Positions 52,419 through 60,581 of a stretch of DNA of 64,000 bases are shown here, piece by piece (positions within the stretch are counted from its first letter, which is position 1; every line of letters starts with the position of its first letter). Origin of the DNA: Candidatus Poribacteria bacterium. GTDB lineage: Bacteria; Poribacteria; WGA-4E; WGA-3G. Under the pieces are notes generated by a model. The model was given only the letters and a program-made list of their open reading frames with translations. It searched no databases and was not told where the DNA came from. The position numbers and the translations under genes were made by a program. The stretch covers positions 1-64,000 of the forward strand of contig JAJEIE010000008.1 in the NCBI GenBank assembly GCA_022827625.1. Reading direction: 5' to 3'.

Positions 52419-54260
52419 CTAATCATCGTCGCGTTCACTCAGCAACTCGCCACGAGCAAGGCGTTCAGCGTTTTCAGTAGACCACAAAATGTTCTTCATC
52501 AACTTCTGCGCCGTGATGTAACGGGTCGCTGCCAACATGTGCATCCGCCGCTCTTCACTGTCTTCCGACAGATCGTAATGCCGAAACGCGACTTCCAACA
52601 CTTGGAACATGTGGAGTTCCGCATCCTCACGCAGTAAGATGTGTGCGAGTGTTTGCTTCAACGCATCGATGTCATGTCCCTCTTCGAGATATTGATTCAC
52701 CAGGATTTCTGCCTCGTACACCTTCTGGAAGTCCGCAAACTCTTGAAGCCTGTCCAACATTTTAGCAGCGGATTCATAGGTTTCATCCAGTCGCTGACCG
52801 TGTCTTGGAATCCGGGCGGCGGGCATGTTCAACCAACGCAGATATGCCAGGAAGACCACACCGTGAAAAATGCCTCGCAGTAAGTTCACACTCGGCGCAT
52901 ACGCAAAAGCGTGATACAGCGCGTGTGCATACGAGTAGATGTTCGCGACATCGTGCCAATCCCCTTCGTTCTTGAGATGGAAACGAGCGGTACGAATCGC
53001 AGAAGCGTAGGTCATCGCACGGCAGATGTCTCTCGGATCCACACCGGCGCGTAGTTTCTCCTCGACTATAGCGACGGTCGGTTCAAACTCGTCACCAAGT
53101 AGCGTTTGTGTAAACGCAGAGATATCCAGTTCCGATGTGTTTGCCTGATTCTCTTTCCAGATGCTATCAAGTCGCTCAAAGACGGGTTCTAACACAGGCA
53201 CTGCATCCGCCCATCGCGAAGTCTCTTCGTGTCGCGTTCGGCTGACGAGATCAACAACAATCGGGCGTAGAATCTCATGGGCACCTTCCCATTCGACGTA
53301 GTCTAACGCCTCGAACATTTTGTTTGCAAAATCGAGGGCGTGCCCATCGCCTGTGAAATAGTAATCGGTTGCTGCTGTGAAGACGAAATCCGCAATCACC
53401 GATTTTTCATAATCACGGTCGTTGAGCGTCAATAATATCCGTTCCGCCGCACCTGCGTGCCGTTTATCAATAAAATAGCGGAACCATCGCATGAGCGTTT
53501 CGAGATCGTGCGCCTCGCTCGTTTGCGGAAACGCCGCGCGATACGGACGTGAGCTCCCAGTCGTCCGACGGCTAATCTGGCTCAAGCCGTGTACGAGAAA
53601 TAGGTTATGGTCTTTCGGGTCAACATCGTCCCATAGGTTCGCTGCGAGGGTGAGGATAGCAACCCCTGACGACCATCCCTCACTACTCTTGTGCGCCCCG
53701 TAGTGAAGTCCTTGTTGAATGATTTCTCTCGGTGTCGCGCTTGCGTCTCGAAGTGCTGTGACAGCTTTAGCGATAAAGAAGGTGCTCCGGTCTTTGAGGC
53801 CTCGCTCGAGGGCACGCTTGCCGCGATCAATGACCCGTCGTTTTGCGGCTTCCCGCTCACCTTTAGCCAATCCAACGTACAGATAGCCGTCATCTCTGAG
53901 TTCGACAGGAAATGCTTTCAGATCATCGCCGGATGCCAAAAAGCACCCTCCTGATTTGAGGTCGAATTCCCAGTGATGCCAGTGACAGATAAGTACGCCA
54001 TCTCGGATACTGCCTTTCGACATAGGGTACCCCATGTGTGGGCAACGGTTATCGACGGCGTAAAATTGGTCCTCAAACTTGAAAACCGCGAGGTGTGTAC
54101 CGTTGACGTGAAACGGTTTGCCTTCGAGGTCTTCAAAGTCATCAGCGAGACAGAGTTGATGGTAAACAAGTTCGGTTTCTGCTACCGCTTCTATCGGCAA
54201 TTCTTCAATAGTGATAGAACCAGTGGGGGTTTCTTGGGGAGTAAGTGTTGAAGTCTGCAC
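52419..54260 (-). CDS. Rieske [2Fe-2S] protein with large C-terminal helical domain
   Basis: 613 residues. The Rieske domain is complete (about residues 30-130): CPHMGYPMSKG and CHWHHWEF hold the Cys-His cluster ligands, C73, H75, C92 and H95. The remaining ~480 residues are alpha-helical with several conserved-looking His-rich helices (FLVHGLSQ, YAHALYHAFAYAP, GIFHGVVFLAY), which might hold a metal or haem site, but I recognise no family. GTG 54260 is chosen because AGGAGG lies 7 nt before it; TTG 54266 would be too close. It is divergent from the PhnY-like gene. Likely an oxygenase component or redox enzyme. Confidence 0.75.
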   Translation of the reverse strand: MQTSTLTPQETPTGSITIEELPIEAVAETELVYHQLCLADDFEDLEGKPFHVNGTHLAVFKFEDQFYAVDNRCPHMGYPMSKGSIRDGVLICHWHHWEFDLKSGGCFLASGDDLKAFPVELRDDGYLYVGLAKGEREAAKRRVIDRGKRALERGLKDRSTFFIAKAVTALRDASATPREIIQQGLHYGAHKSSEGWSSGVAILTLAANLWDDVDPKDHNLFLVHGLSQISRRTTGSSRPYRAAFPQTSEAHDLETLMRWFRYFIDKRHAGAAERILLTLNDRDYEKSVIADFVFTAATDYYFTGDGHALDFANKMFEALDYVEWEGAHEILRPIVVDLVSRTRHEETSRWADAVPVLEPVFERLDSIWKENQANTSELDISAFTQTLLGDEFEPTVAIVEEKLRAGVDPRDICRAMTYASAIRTARFHLKNEGDWHDVANIYSYAHALYHAFAYAPSVNLLRGIFHGVVFLAYLRWLNMPAARIPRHGQRLDETYESAAKMLDRLQEFADFQKVYEAEILVNQYLEEGHDIDALKQTLAHILLREDAELHMFQVLEVAFRHYDLSEDSEERRMHMLAATRYITAQKLMKNILWSTENAERLARGELLSERDDD

Positions 54261-54372
54261 AATCAACCTCCTAAGGCTTGACGTTCAAGTATAGTATACT
54301 TTATACCACGTTTTCATATAAATGTCAAGCCTATTTTTTAAGATAACGCTTTTCTGTTCTATTCAATAGAAC

Positions 54373-54401
54373 TTGACAAAAGGCTCTGCTTATGCTATGC
54401 T
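54373..54401 (+). promoter_or_regulatory. Promoter for the PhnY/TmpA-like operon
   Basis: TTGACA, 17-nt spacer, TATGCT, with the gene start (54437) 35 nt downstream. Confidence 0.8.
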
Positions 54402-54436
54402 TATACCTAAGACGACTTTCTTCAAGGAAAAGGATT

Positions 54437-55225
54437 ATGGCGAATCGCCTCAATTCACAACTTCATCAAGACTGGCAAACGAACGGCTACCTGAAAATCC
54501 CGAGTTTTTTCTCTAACGAAGAGATAGATGCCTTACAAACTTGGGTCTCCGAAATATCGTGCTGGCAACCGACACAGGACAAGTGGATGCATCATTATGA
54601 ATCCACACCCAGTGGACCGAGGCTCTCCCGTTCAGAAAATTTCGTGCCGTATCACACCGGTATGAAAGCGACTGTGACAGGTGGTAAGGTGTTAAATGTG
54701 GTTTCTGGGTTGATGGGTGAACCGGCAGTCCTCTATAAAGAGAAGATTAACTACAAATATCCGGGCGGTGGCGGCTATGCTGCCCATCAAGATGCCCCTG
54801 CTTACGAGTTTATCGACTACCACATCACCTGCTTAATTTCGGTAGATAGAGCCACTCCCGAAAGCGGTTGTCTCTATTTCGCAGCGGGTAGACATCAAGA
54901 AGGCTTTATCGCCTTGGACGAGAAAGGCTGCGTCGCTCCTGAAACCGCCGCTGCCATGATGTGGACCGCCGTACCAACGGACCCTGGGGACATTCTCCTT
55001 TTCGGTTCTTACATCCCGCACAAAAGTCCAACGAATTGTTCGGACCAACCCAGACGGATTATCTATCTCACCTACAACGCCAATTCTCAAGGCGACTGGC
55101 GTGAACGGTATTACGCCGACAAGCGACAGGCTTTCTCAGAATACGCAAAAGACGGTTCCAACCGAGACAAACAAATCAGCAAAATAGCACATTTTCAAGG
55201 AAAAGTGGTGAATCATGACTTTTGA
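54437..55225 (+). CDS. PhyH-family dioxygenase of PhnY/TmpA type (phosphonate hydroxylase candidate)
   Basis: 262 residues. Fe(II)/2-oxoglutarate oxygenase with H117-x-D119 in AAHQDAPAYEF and H195 in IPHKSPTN; RLSRSENFVPYHTGM and LYKEKINYKYPGGGGY are motifs I know from PhnY/TmpA-like proteins. It overlaps the HD gene by 11 nt. In characterised systems PhnY or TmpA hydroxylates a 2-aminoethyl- or trimethylaminoethyl-phosphonate before C-P cleavage by the HD partner. ATG 54437 is used because the upstream in-frame ATG (54392) overlaps the -10 box. Substrate here is inferred from the pairing. Confidence 0.85.
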   Translation: MANRLNSQLHQDWQTNGYLKIPSFFSNEEIDALQTWVSEISCWQPTQDKWMHHYESTPSGPRLSRSENFVPYHTGMKATVTGGKVLNVVSGLMGEPAVLYKEKINYKYPGGGGYAAHQDAPAYEFIDYHITCLISVDRATPESGCLYFAAGRHQEGFIALDEKGCVAPETAAAMMWTAVPTDPGDILLFGSYIPHKSPTNCSDQPRRIIYLTYNANSQGDWRERYYADKRQAFSEYAKDGSNRDKQISKIAHFQGKVVNHDF

Positions 55226-55847
55226 TGACAAATTTCAGATTTCAAGCGATATTGAAAAATATATTGATCCCCAGCTCGCGCAAGGCATGAGAAGTGGGAC
55301 AGCGGAACGAAAGATTGACACACTCTTCAGTTACATGGAAGACCGTGGTCAATCTTTCTACGATGAGGTTGTGACACAATTAGAGCACGCGCTCCAATGT
55401 GCTGCCCTTGCACAGCAGAGCAATGCCAGTCCAACATTAATTACCGGCGCATTACTCCACGACATCGGGCATATTATCTTAGATGAACACAGTGCCCGCG
55501 AGGCTTTCTTGAATACTGACCTGAGTCACGAGGAGGTCGGCGCGCAGTATCTGAGACCCTTTTTCCCAGAAGCCGTCACCACACCCATCCGACTCCATGT
55601 GCCAGCAAAAAGGTACCTGTGTACAACCGATCCGTCCTATTGGGACGGACTATCTGAAGCCTCAAAAAGGAGTCTCAAACTTCAAGGCGGTAACATGTCA
55701 GACGAGGAACGGGAAGCGTTTGAACAAATTCCCTATTTCGAGGATGGACTCACTTTACGGCGATGGGACGATCTCGCAAAGGTCAAGGGGTTGGAAATTG
55801 CTGGATTAGAAACCTACCGAGATGTCGTGCAACACTGTCTTTTGTAG
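55215..55847 (+). CDS. HD-domain phosphonate oxygenase of PhnZ/TmpB type
   Basis: 210 residues. The di-iron HD site is visible: H58 in QLEHALQCA, H82-D83 in LLHDIGH, H105 in SHEEVG, H128 in RLHVPAKRYL and D185 in LRRWDDLAKV. The segment LKLQGGNMSDEE followed by RRWDD is characteristic of HD proteins found in phosphonate-degradation operons. PhnZ and TmpB oxidatively cleave the C-P bond of the hydroxylated phosphonate, releasing phosphate and glycine or glycine betaine. The aligned position of the PhnZ substrate-gate Tyr looks like Phe48, next to Tyr49. Its stop TAG lies in a palindromic repeat (55845-55867). Confidence 0.85.
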   Translation: MTFDDKFQISSDIEKYIDPQLAQGMRSGTAERKIDTLFSYMEDRGQSFYDEVVTQLEHALQCAALAQQSNASPTLITGALLHDIGHIILDEHSAREAFLNTDLSHEEVGAQYLRPFFPEAVTTPIRLHVPAKRYLCTTDPSYWDGLSEASKRSLKLQGGNMSDEEREAFEQIPYFEDGLTLRRWDDLAKVKGLEIAGLETYRDVVQHCLL

Positions 55848-55867
55848 CACAAACTGTTAGTTTGTGC
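55847..55867. repeat. Dispersed palindrome, CAAACT family, at a gene end
   Basis: GCACAAACT-GTT-AGTTTGTGC. Its first base is the last base of the TAG stop of the HD gene. Confidence 0.8.
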
Positions 55868-55935
55868 CGTTTCTGAGGTTGCCTGACATCATTTTACATA
55901 CTACTTAATTATCAATTTCGCTATAAAGGAAAAAA

Positions 55936-56613
55936 ATGAGCTACAAAACAATAGAATCAAAGTTCATCGCAACGCCGGAAAAAGGCGAAGTCTCTTCAAT
56001 CCTGATGCGACCCGACGGCGCGAAATGGCTCCTCGTCCTCGGACACGGCGCAGGCACAAATATGCGCCATTCAACCCTCCAGACCATTTCCGAGCGTTTA
56101 GCAGATATAGGCATCGCAACGTTCCGTTACCAGTTCCCTTACATGGAGCGCGGTGGCGGTGGTAGAGAGTCAGAGGCGGTCGCACTCCAAACCGTTCGAT
56201 CTGCCGCGGCGGCGGCTTATGAAGCCGCAAGCGATGTATCCATCCTCGTCGGCGGACATTCCTATAGCGGACGTATGTCCTCAATGTCCGCAGCGAAAGA
56301 ACCGATTGAACACGTCAAAGGTCTCGTGTTTTTTGCGTTCCCCCTCCACCCTTCTGGCAGAGAAGGCACGGAACGTGCGGAACATCTTACTGATGTCACG
56401 ATTCCGATGCTTTTCCTCTCTGGGACCCGCGACAAATTGGCAGTCCTTGACCTATTAGAACCCGTCTGCGAAAATTTAGGCGACAAGGCGACGTTACACT
56501 TATTGGACACAGCAGACCACGGTTTCAAAGTCCTCAAACGCCGTAAAACCGAAGAAGATGTATTCGTAGAAATGGCACGAGTTATCAGTGAATGGGTTGA
56601 AACACTCAATTAA
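55936..56613 (+). CDS. Alpha/beta hydrolase of the KANL3/Tex30 type
   Basis: 225 residues with a complete catalytic set: oxyanion region LGHGAGTNMRH, nucleophile Ser in VGGHSYSGRM, Asp in FLSGTRDKLA and His in TADHGFKV. Proteins of this shape are often called dienelactone-hydrolase-like; the KANL3/Tex30 group is a closer match by FRYQFPYMERGG. It cleaves esters or lactones of unknown kind. AAGGAAAAAA precedes the ATG at 55936. It follows the phosphonate pair after 88 nt and has a possible promoter of its own, so a joint pathway is not established. Confidence 0.88.
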   Translation: MSYKTIESKFIATPEKGEVSSILMRPDGAKWLLVLGHGAGTNMRHSTLQTISERLADIGIATFRYQFPYMERGGGGRESEAVALQTVRSAAAAAYEAASDVSILVGGHSYSGRMSSMSAAKEPIEHVKGLVFFAFPLHPSGREGTERAEHLTDVTIPMLFLSGTRDKLAVLDLLEPVCENLGDKATLHLLDTADHGFKVLKRRKTEEDVFVEMARVISEWVETLN

Positions 56614-56696
56614 TAACTGCCGTATATGGTATAATAACCCAAGTTGCTACTAACAGGTTTTGAACGTTTTCAAAGAAGTTTCCAGATGCCCTCTTC

Positions 56697-56725
56697 ACCC
56701 CAGCGGGGTGATATGTCTATAGAAA
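56697..56725. repeat. CCAGCGG hairpin repeat, copy b
   Basis: CACCCC-AGC-GGGGTG followed by ATATGTCTATAGAAAA. Confidence 0.8.
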
Positions 56726-56745
56726 ATGGCGTATGTGAACTCTTG

Positions 56746-56773
56746 CACTCCAGCGGAGTGCTATGTCTATAAA
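56746..56773. repeat. CCAGCGG hairpin repeat, copy c
   Basis: CACTCC-AGC-GGAGTG followed by CTATGTCTATAAA. The stem differs from copy b by a paired T-A change. Confidence 0.8.
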
Positions 56774-56815
56774 TGGGTGGCAACTTGGGTTATAATAACT
56801 TTCAGGAGACTTATC

Positions 56816-57541
56816 ATGATGATGTTAAAGCGAAGTTTGGCACTCAGTTTCGGACTCCTGTTTTTTGGGGTCAATGCGTTTTGCAATGTGTGGTACAGTG
56901 AAAATTTTGACAACTTCAAAGATGGTGACATTGCTGGGCAAGATGACTGGAAAACGGCAATGAACCAAAAAACTTGCCAAATTGGAAGCGAGGTGAAGCG
57001 CGGGGACACAGGCAAAAGCATTCTGATCACAGAAAACACAATGGTCACCAGAAGTTTTGAAGGCACGCATGACGGAATTCAGTATGTCTCACTATTCACG
57101 CAGCGGGAAAAGGGTGCAGGCACAATGCTATTTTATATCGGTGGAGATGCGCTCAAGTGGGGTGGGGCTGCCGTATTTAATATCTCTCCAGATGCCGCTA
57201 TCAATGCGCTTGATGGCAATGCAGGACAAAAGGTGACGCAGGGGAAGTTCGGTGAATGGCATCATTTCCGCATCGTGCTCGACTTTAAGGATAAAACTTA
57301 TGACTTTTATGTTGATGACGAGCAAGTCGCTGATGATTTCGGTTTTAGAGGCGAAGGGGGCAAAGGCGGCGTGAATCCGAGCCTCAGTTGGATCTTCTTC
57401 GGTTGGGACCATCCTACCGCGCTGACCGCTTATATTGATGACATTGAAATGGGAGACGGTGAGGGCGAAACAGCTGGCAAACCGCAAGCGGTTTCCGCCT
57501 CAGACAAACTCGCAACTACTTGGGGAAGAATCAAGCAGTGA
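56816..57541 (+). CDS. Secreted jelly-roll protein with TWG tail
   Basis: 241 residues. ATG 56816 has AGGAG 7 nt upstream; three consecutive Met codons leave the exact start open by six bases. A signal peptide (LALSFGLLFFGVNAFC) is followed by a beta-rich domain with WYSENFDNFKDGDIAGQDDW, GTMLFYIGGDALKWGGAAVF, GEWHHFRIVLDFKDKTYDFY and LTAYIDDIEMGDG, typical of concanavalin-like carbohydrate-binding proteins. It ends AVSASDKLATTWGRIK plus Q. The family differs from the two LamG genes, yet the tail is shared. It may be transcribed from the TATAAT in the element upstream. Confidence 0.85.
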   Translation: MMMLKRSLALSFGLLFFGVNAFCNVWYSENFDNFKDGDIAGQDDWKTAMNQKTCQIGSEVKRGDTGKSILITENTMVTRSFEGTHDGIQYVSLFTQREKGAGTMLFYIGGDALKWGGAAVFNISPDAAINALDGNAGQKVTQGKFGEWHHFRIVLDFKDKTYDFYVDDEQVADDFGFRGEGGKGGVNPSLSWIFFGWDHPTALTAYIDDIEMGDGEGETAGKPQAVSASDKLATTWGRIKQ

Positions 57542-57707
57542 TTGCAGCATTTTCTATTATCGCACACTTTTTCAGAAACACCTCATCGGAAGTTTGGACA
57601 ATTGGTGTCGCGTATGAGTTGAACTTTCAAGAGTTTTTGGATTTTTCTGTGAGTTTGCTACATAAACCCAATTCAGAGAGAAACAAGCTTAGATGCACCT
57701 GAGCGCA

Positions 57708-57736
57708 GCCCCAGCGGGGCGGAATGTCTATAGAAA
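57708..57736. repeat. CCAGCGG hairpin repeat, copy d
   Basis: GCCCC-AGC-GGGGC followed by GGAATGTCTATAGAAA. Confidence 0.8.
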
Positions 57737-57758
57737 TGCTGCATCCCCCAAGAGGCAA

Positions 57759-57780
57759 GCCCCAGCGGGGCGAAATGTGA
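57759..57780. repeat. CCAGCGG hairpin repeat, copy e
   Basis: GCCCC-AGC-GGGGC followed by GAAATGTGA; the tail is shortened. Confidence 0.75.
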
Positions 57781-57998
57781 GATCCTCCAACCCCACAGGA
57801 GAGTAGGGCAGTCTCCTAACCTGGCTCCCTTCTTAAGTGCTGATTTCCTTAGTCCTATAGGATTTGCTTGGATATTTCTTCGGCATGTTTATAGAATTCA
57901 GCTATATAAGGACGGCATTTGTATAGCCGCTTACACACCGCTGGCGAGGTTTTGCAGCGTACACGCTCCGGGGAATGCCACACGGCATTCATACCCGG

Positions 57999-58019
57999 TT
58001 CATGCCCATAAGGCATGAA
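57999..58019. repeat. TTCATGCC hairpin
   Basis: TTCATGCC-CATAA-GGCATGAA, 8-bp stem, in the repeat-rich gap before the restriction-modification genes. Confidence 0.7.
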
Positions 58020-58126
58020 TACCGTTGATTCTGATTCATGCGATGTGCATTCCTAACCTCGCCCTTTTTAATATTCTCCACTGCTTCAGAAAATAATAAA
58101 AATGAACTTGAATCCCTACGCGAAAT

Positions 58127-58618
58127 ATGTTATCGTATATATCGTACATGAAAAACAAATTTCCCAACAGCACCTCAAATATAGATAACTCACCTGAGCG
58201 CAATCAAGCACCTACAGGAAAAAGCGAAATCAAGCTTCTGGATGTCGTTGCGCTCACACAAGATGTCCCTGAGCATAATTTCAAGCGCGGAAAAGTCGGC
58301 ACGGTTGTTGAAATCCTTTCAAGCGGCGAAGCGTATGAAGTAGAATTCAGCGATGACAACGGGCAAATGTATAAGTGTCTGAGTTTTTTAGCATCTCAGC
58401 TCAAGGTACTTTATCATGAACCGATATCGGAATCAGGAAGGAAACAGGAACCCGAAAAAAGAAAAAATGCCGCTGCACAACGCCTCATCAAAGCAATGGA
58501 AAAACCACCGCATCTCACCGATGAAGACATTGAAGCACTGAATCAGTCAATAAAAGAAGGGGAAATACCGATAAAGTTCGATTCGCCCTTTGAGTCGGAT
58601 GATCGCAAAAAAGAATGA
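58127..58618 (+). CDS. DUF4926 protein with antitoxin-like C-terminus
   Basis: 163 residues (or 156 if ATG 58148 is used; neither has a ribosome site). Residues about 35-92 match DUF4926: IKLLDVVALTQDVPEHNFKR, GKVGTVVEI, YEVEFSDDNGQ. The C-terminal ~50 residues (HLTDEDIEALNQSIKEGEIP, IKFDSPF) look like the operator-binding or toxin-binding tail of small addiction-module antitoxins. No toxin partner is adjacent; the next gene, 40 nt away, is the type III methyltransferase. It may regulate the restriction locus. The low-complexity start is poorly conserved in appearance. Confidence 0.7.
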   Translation: MLSYISYMKNKFPNSTSNIDNSPERNQAPTGKSEIKLLDVVALTQDVPEHNFKRGKVGTVVEILSSGEAYEVEFSDDNGQMYKCLSFLASQLKVLYHEPISESGRKQEPEKRKNAAAQRLIKAMEKPPHLTDEDIEALNQSIKEGEIPIKFDSPFESDDRKKE

Positions 58619-58658
58619 ATAAATTTGCATAGCATAAACAAACCGAAAGGAGTTGCCC

Positions 58659-60272
58659 ATGCCCACGCTCGAATTCAAAGGAAAACAACACATCTACGCC
58701 CACCATCTCACCGTCCCCTACCGACCTCTCGAACCCGACGAGGACCGCTCCTGCAATCCAACCAATACCGACGACAACCTCATCATCCACGGCGACAACC
58801 TACACGCTCTTAAAGCACTATTACCCCGCTATGCAAACCGTATCAAGTGTATCTACATCGACCCACCTTACAACACCGGCAACGAAAACTGGGTTTACAA
58901 CGACAACGTAAACAGCCCATTGATGCAGCAGTGGCTTACAGAGAACGCACCGGTTGATAATGAAGATTTGGAGAAGCACGACAAATGGCTCTGTATGATG
59001 TGGCCAAGATTGCAGTTGCTCAAAGAACTCCTTGCCGATGATGGCGTGATTTTTATCTCTATTGATGATAATGAGCAACATCACCTACGGATGCTGATGA
59101 ATGAGATCTTTGGAGAGGACAATTTTATTGAATCTTTCATCTGGCGTTCAAGATTAGGACGTGGCGCAACTGCTAAGAATACTGCCACGTTACACGAGTA
59201 TATTATTGCTTATGCAAAAGACATAGCGTTAGTAAAATTCAAAGAAGATAGGCGAATTAGAAAGACTGAATCAAGAGAAAGACTACGACAATGGGGGCAA
59301 GGGGATAGGCGAGAAGATAGACCCACAATGTACTATCCTATTCACTCCAACGAATTTGGCGAAGTTTATCCTATAAGATCAGATGGAACCGATGGTCGTT
59401 GGAGAGTGGCACAACCTGCAATGGAAGACCTCATTGAGGGTGGTTTAGTTACCTTTGAAGAACAACCAGATGGTCGCATTGAGGCATATAGGATTATCCC
59501 TGCTGGTACTGAAACCTATACAGCATATCCTTCCATTCTTGATTCTGAAATTGTCAAAACAACTGCTCATGGAAGCATTGAGTTGCGGAACGTTTTGGAC
59601 CCCAACAAATTTTCCTATCCTAAACCATCATTGCTGATAAAGGAAATTGCATCTCTTTGCACCCAAAAAGGTGATATTATTTTAGACTCATTTGCTGGCA
59701 GCGGCACCACCGCCCACGCCGTCCTATCCCTCAATAAGGAAGATGGCGGCAACCGAAAGTTTATCCTCATTGAGTGCGAAGATTATGCCGATACCATCAC
59801 CGCTGAACGCGTCCGTCGCGTCATCAACGGCGTACCCGATGCGCGGGACGAGGCACTCCGCGAAGGGTTAGGCGGATCCTTTACCTACTGCACCTTAGGC
59901 AAACCGATTGAGGTAGAGACAATGCTCACCGGTGAGGCATTGCCTTCCTATTCAGCACTCGCTGCCAATTTGCTCTATACCACCTCTGGCGTTTCCGTAG
60001 GCGCAGATCAATTAGAATCTAAAAACGATGATGGATTGTTTCACAGCGACGCTAAAAATGACTACTATCTACTCTACAAACCCGATCTTGAATACCTCCG
60101 CAGCAACGCCGCTATCCTCAATCTTGAGCGAGCCGAACGCATCCGCGATGCCAGTAATCAAAACGGTAGAAAGGCAATCGTTTATGCAGCAGGCAATTAC
60201 ATCGGGCAACGTGAACTCACCCAGATGGGGATTATCTTTTGTCAACTCCCCGATGCCCTACATGAAAGGTAA
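58659..60272 (+). CDS. mod: Type III restriction-modification methyltransferase (Mod)
   Basis: 537 residues; an N6-adenine methyltransferase of the beta class. Motif IV DPPYNTGNENWVYNDN (68-83) precedes motif I DSFAGSGTTAHAVL (about 343-356), the family's order. The target recognition domain lies between them (about 150-345). ATG 58659 is preferred over TTG 58653 because AAAGGAG (58646-58652) is then 6 nt away. It modifies one strand of a 5-6 bp asymmetric site and gives specificity to Res. The recognition domain is AT-richer than its surroundings (see findings), suggesting exchange. Confidence 0.93.
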   Translation: MPTLEFKGKQHIYAHHLTVPYRPLEPDEDRSCNPTNTDDNLIIHGDNLHALKALLPRYANRIKCIYIDPPYNTGNENWVYNDNVNSPLMQQWLTENAPVDNEDLEKHDKWLCMMWPRLQLLKELLADDGVIFISIDDNEQHHLRMLMNEIFGEDNFIESFIWRSRLGRGATAKNTATLHEYIIAYAKDIALVKFKEDRRIRKTESRERLRQWGQGDRREDRPTMYYPIHSNEFGEVYPIRSDGTDGRWRVAQPAMEDLIEGGLVTFEEQPDGRIEAYRIIPAGTETYTAYPSILDSEIVKTTAHGSIELRNVLDPNKFSYPKPSLLIKEIASLCTQKGDIILDSFAGSGTTAHAVLSLNKEDGGNRKFILIECEDYADTITAERVRRVINGVPDARDEALREGLGGSFTYCTLGKPIEVETMLTGEALPSYSALAANLLYTTSGVSVGADQLESKNDDGLFHSDAKNDYYLLYKPDLEYLRSNAAILNLERAERIRDASNQNGRKAIVYAAGNYIGQRELTQMGIIFCQLPDALHER

Positions 60273-60337
60273 AGAGGCTTAATAGTTTGCCGGAAATAGC
60301 CCTGGTCAAGATATACGACTAAAAAATCGATTTTTAC

Positions 60338-60366
60338 TTGACATCAGTTGGTAAAAATAGTATAAT
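60338..60366 (+). promoter_or_regulatory. Perfect consensus promoter in the mod-res gap
   Basis: TTGACA, 17-nt spacer, TATAAT, giving res its own message with a leader of about 290 nt. Confidence 0.9.
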
Positions 60367-60453
60367 ATATAATAACGTCTTTTAATGGAAAAAGTCACAC
60401 CTCCGATCTGTCAAAACTCAGTGTCCGAATAACACCATGACCGTTTAGCCAAA

Positions 60454-60465
60454 AAAATGTTACAC
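60454..60465. promoter_or_regulatory. Half-site of the res palindrome
   Basis: AAAATGTTACAC, identical to the left arm of 60556-60581, about 100 nt earlier. A weaker TTACAC is at 60541. Confidence 0.6.
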
Positions 60466-60555
60466 TTTTCGATTTTTTTTACAACAGAAATTCAAAACTA
60501 AAACATCTACAAACCCTTGCGGCCATTGGGTTTTCTAATCTTACACTCCCAACAC

Positions 60556-60581
60556 AAAATGTTACACCAGTGTAACATTTT
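60556..60581. promoter_or_regulatory. Palindromic operator candidate before res
   Basis: AAAATGTTACAC-CA-GTGTAACATTTT, 12-bp perfect arms, 80 nt upstream of the res ATG. It is the size of a dimeric repressor site. Confidence 0.7.

Larger units (their letters stand above)
56631..56797. mobile_element. MITE-like element, copy 2
   Basis: Ends ATAATAACCCAAGTTGCTAC and GGTGGCAACTTGGGTTATAA, 13-bp perfect inverted core TAACCCAAGTTGC. Same ends as 24644-24800, but the interior holds two CCAGCGG hairpins. Its right end carries a TATAAT that may act as -10 for the next gene. Confidence 0.65.
57542..58126. other. Intergenic repeat-rich region
   Basis: No gene in these 585 bases. It holds CCAGCGG hairpin copies d and e, a TTCATGCC-CATAA-GGCATGAA hairpin (57999-58019) and an ATGCGATGTGCATTC element (58038-58052) that also occurs at 23607-23621. 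Frames are broken throughout. Confidence 0.65.

Noticed and set aside
54392-54436. Longer start for the PhnY/TmpA-like gene
   Set aside because: The upstream ATG overlaps the -10 box of a good promoter; ATG 54437 has AAGGAAAAGG upstream and matches family length.
60385-60432. Small gene in the mod-res gap
   Set aside because: Fifteen codons, no ribosome binding site and no recognisable product; more likely untranslated leader.
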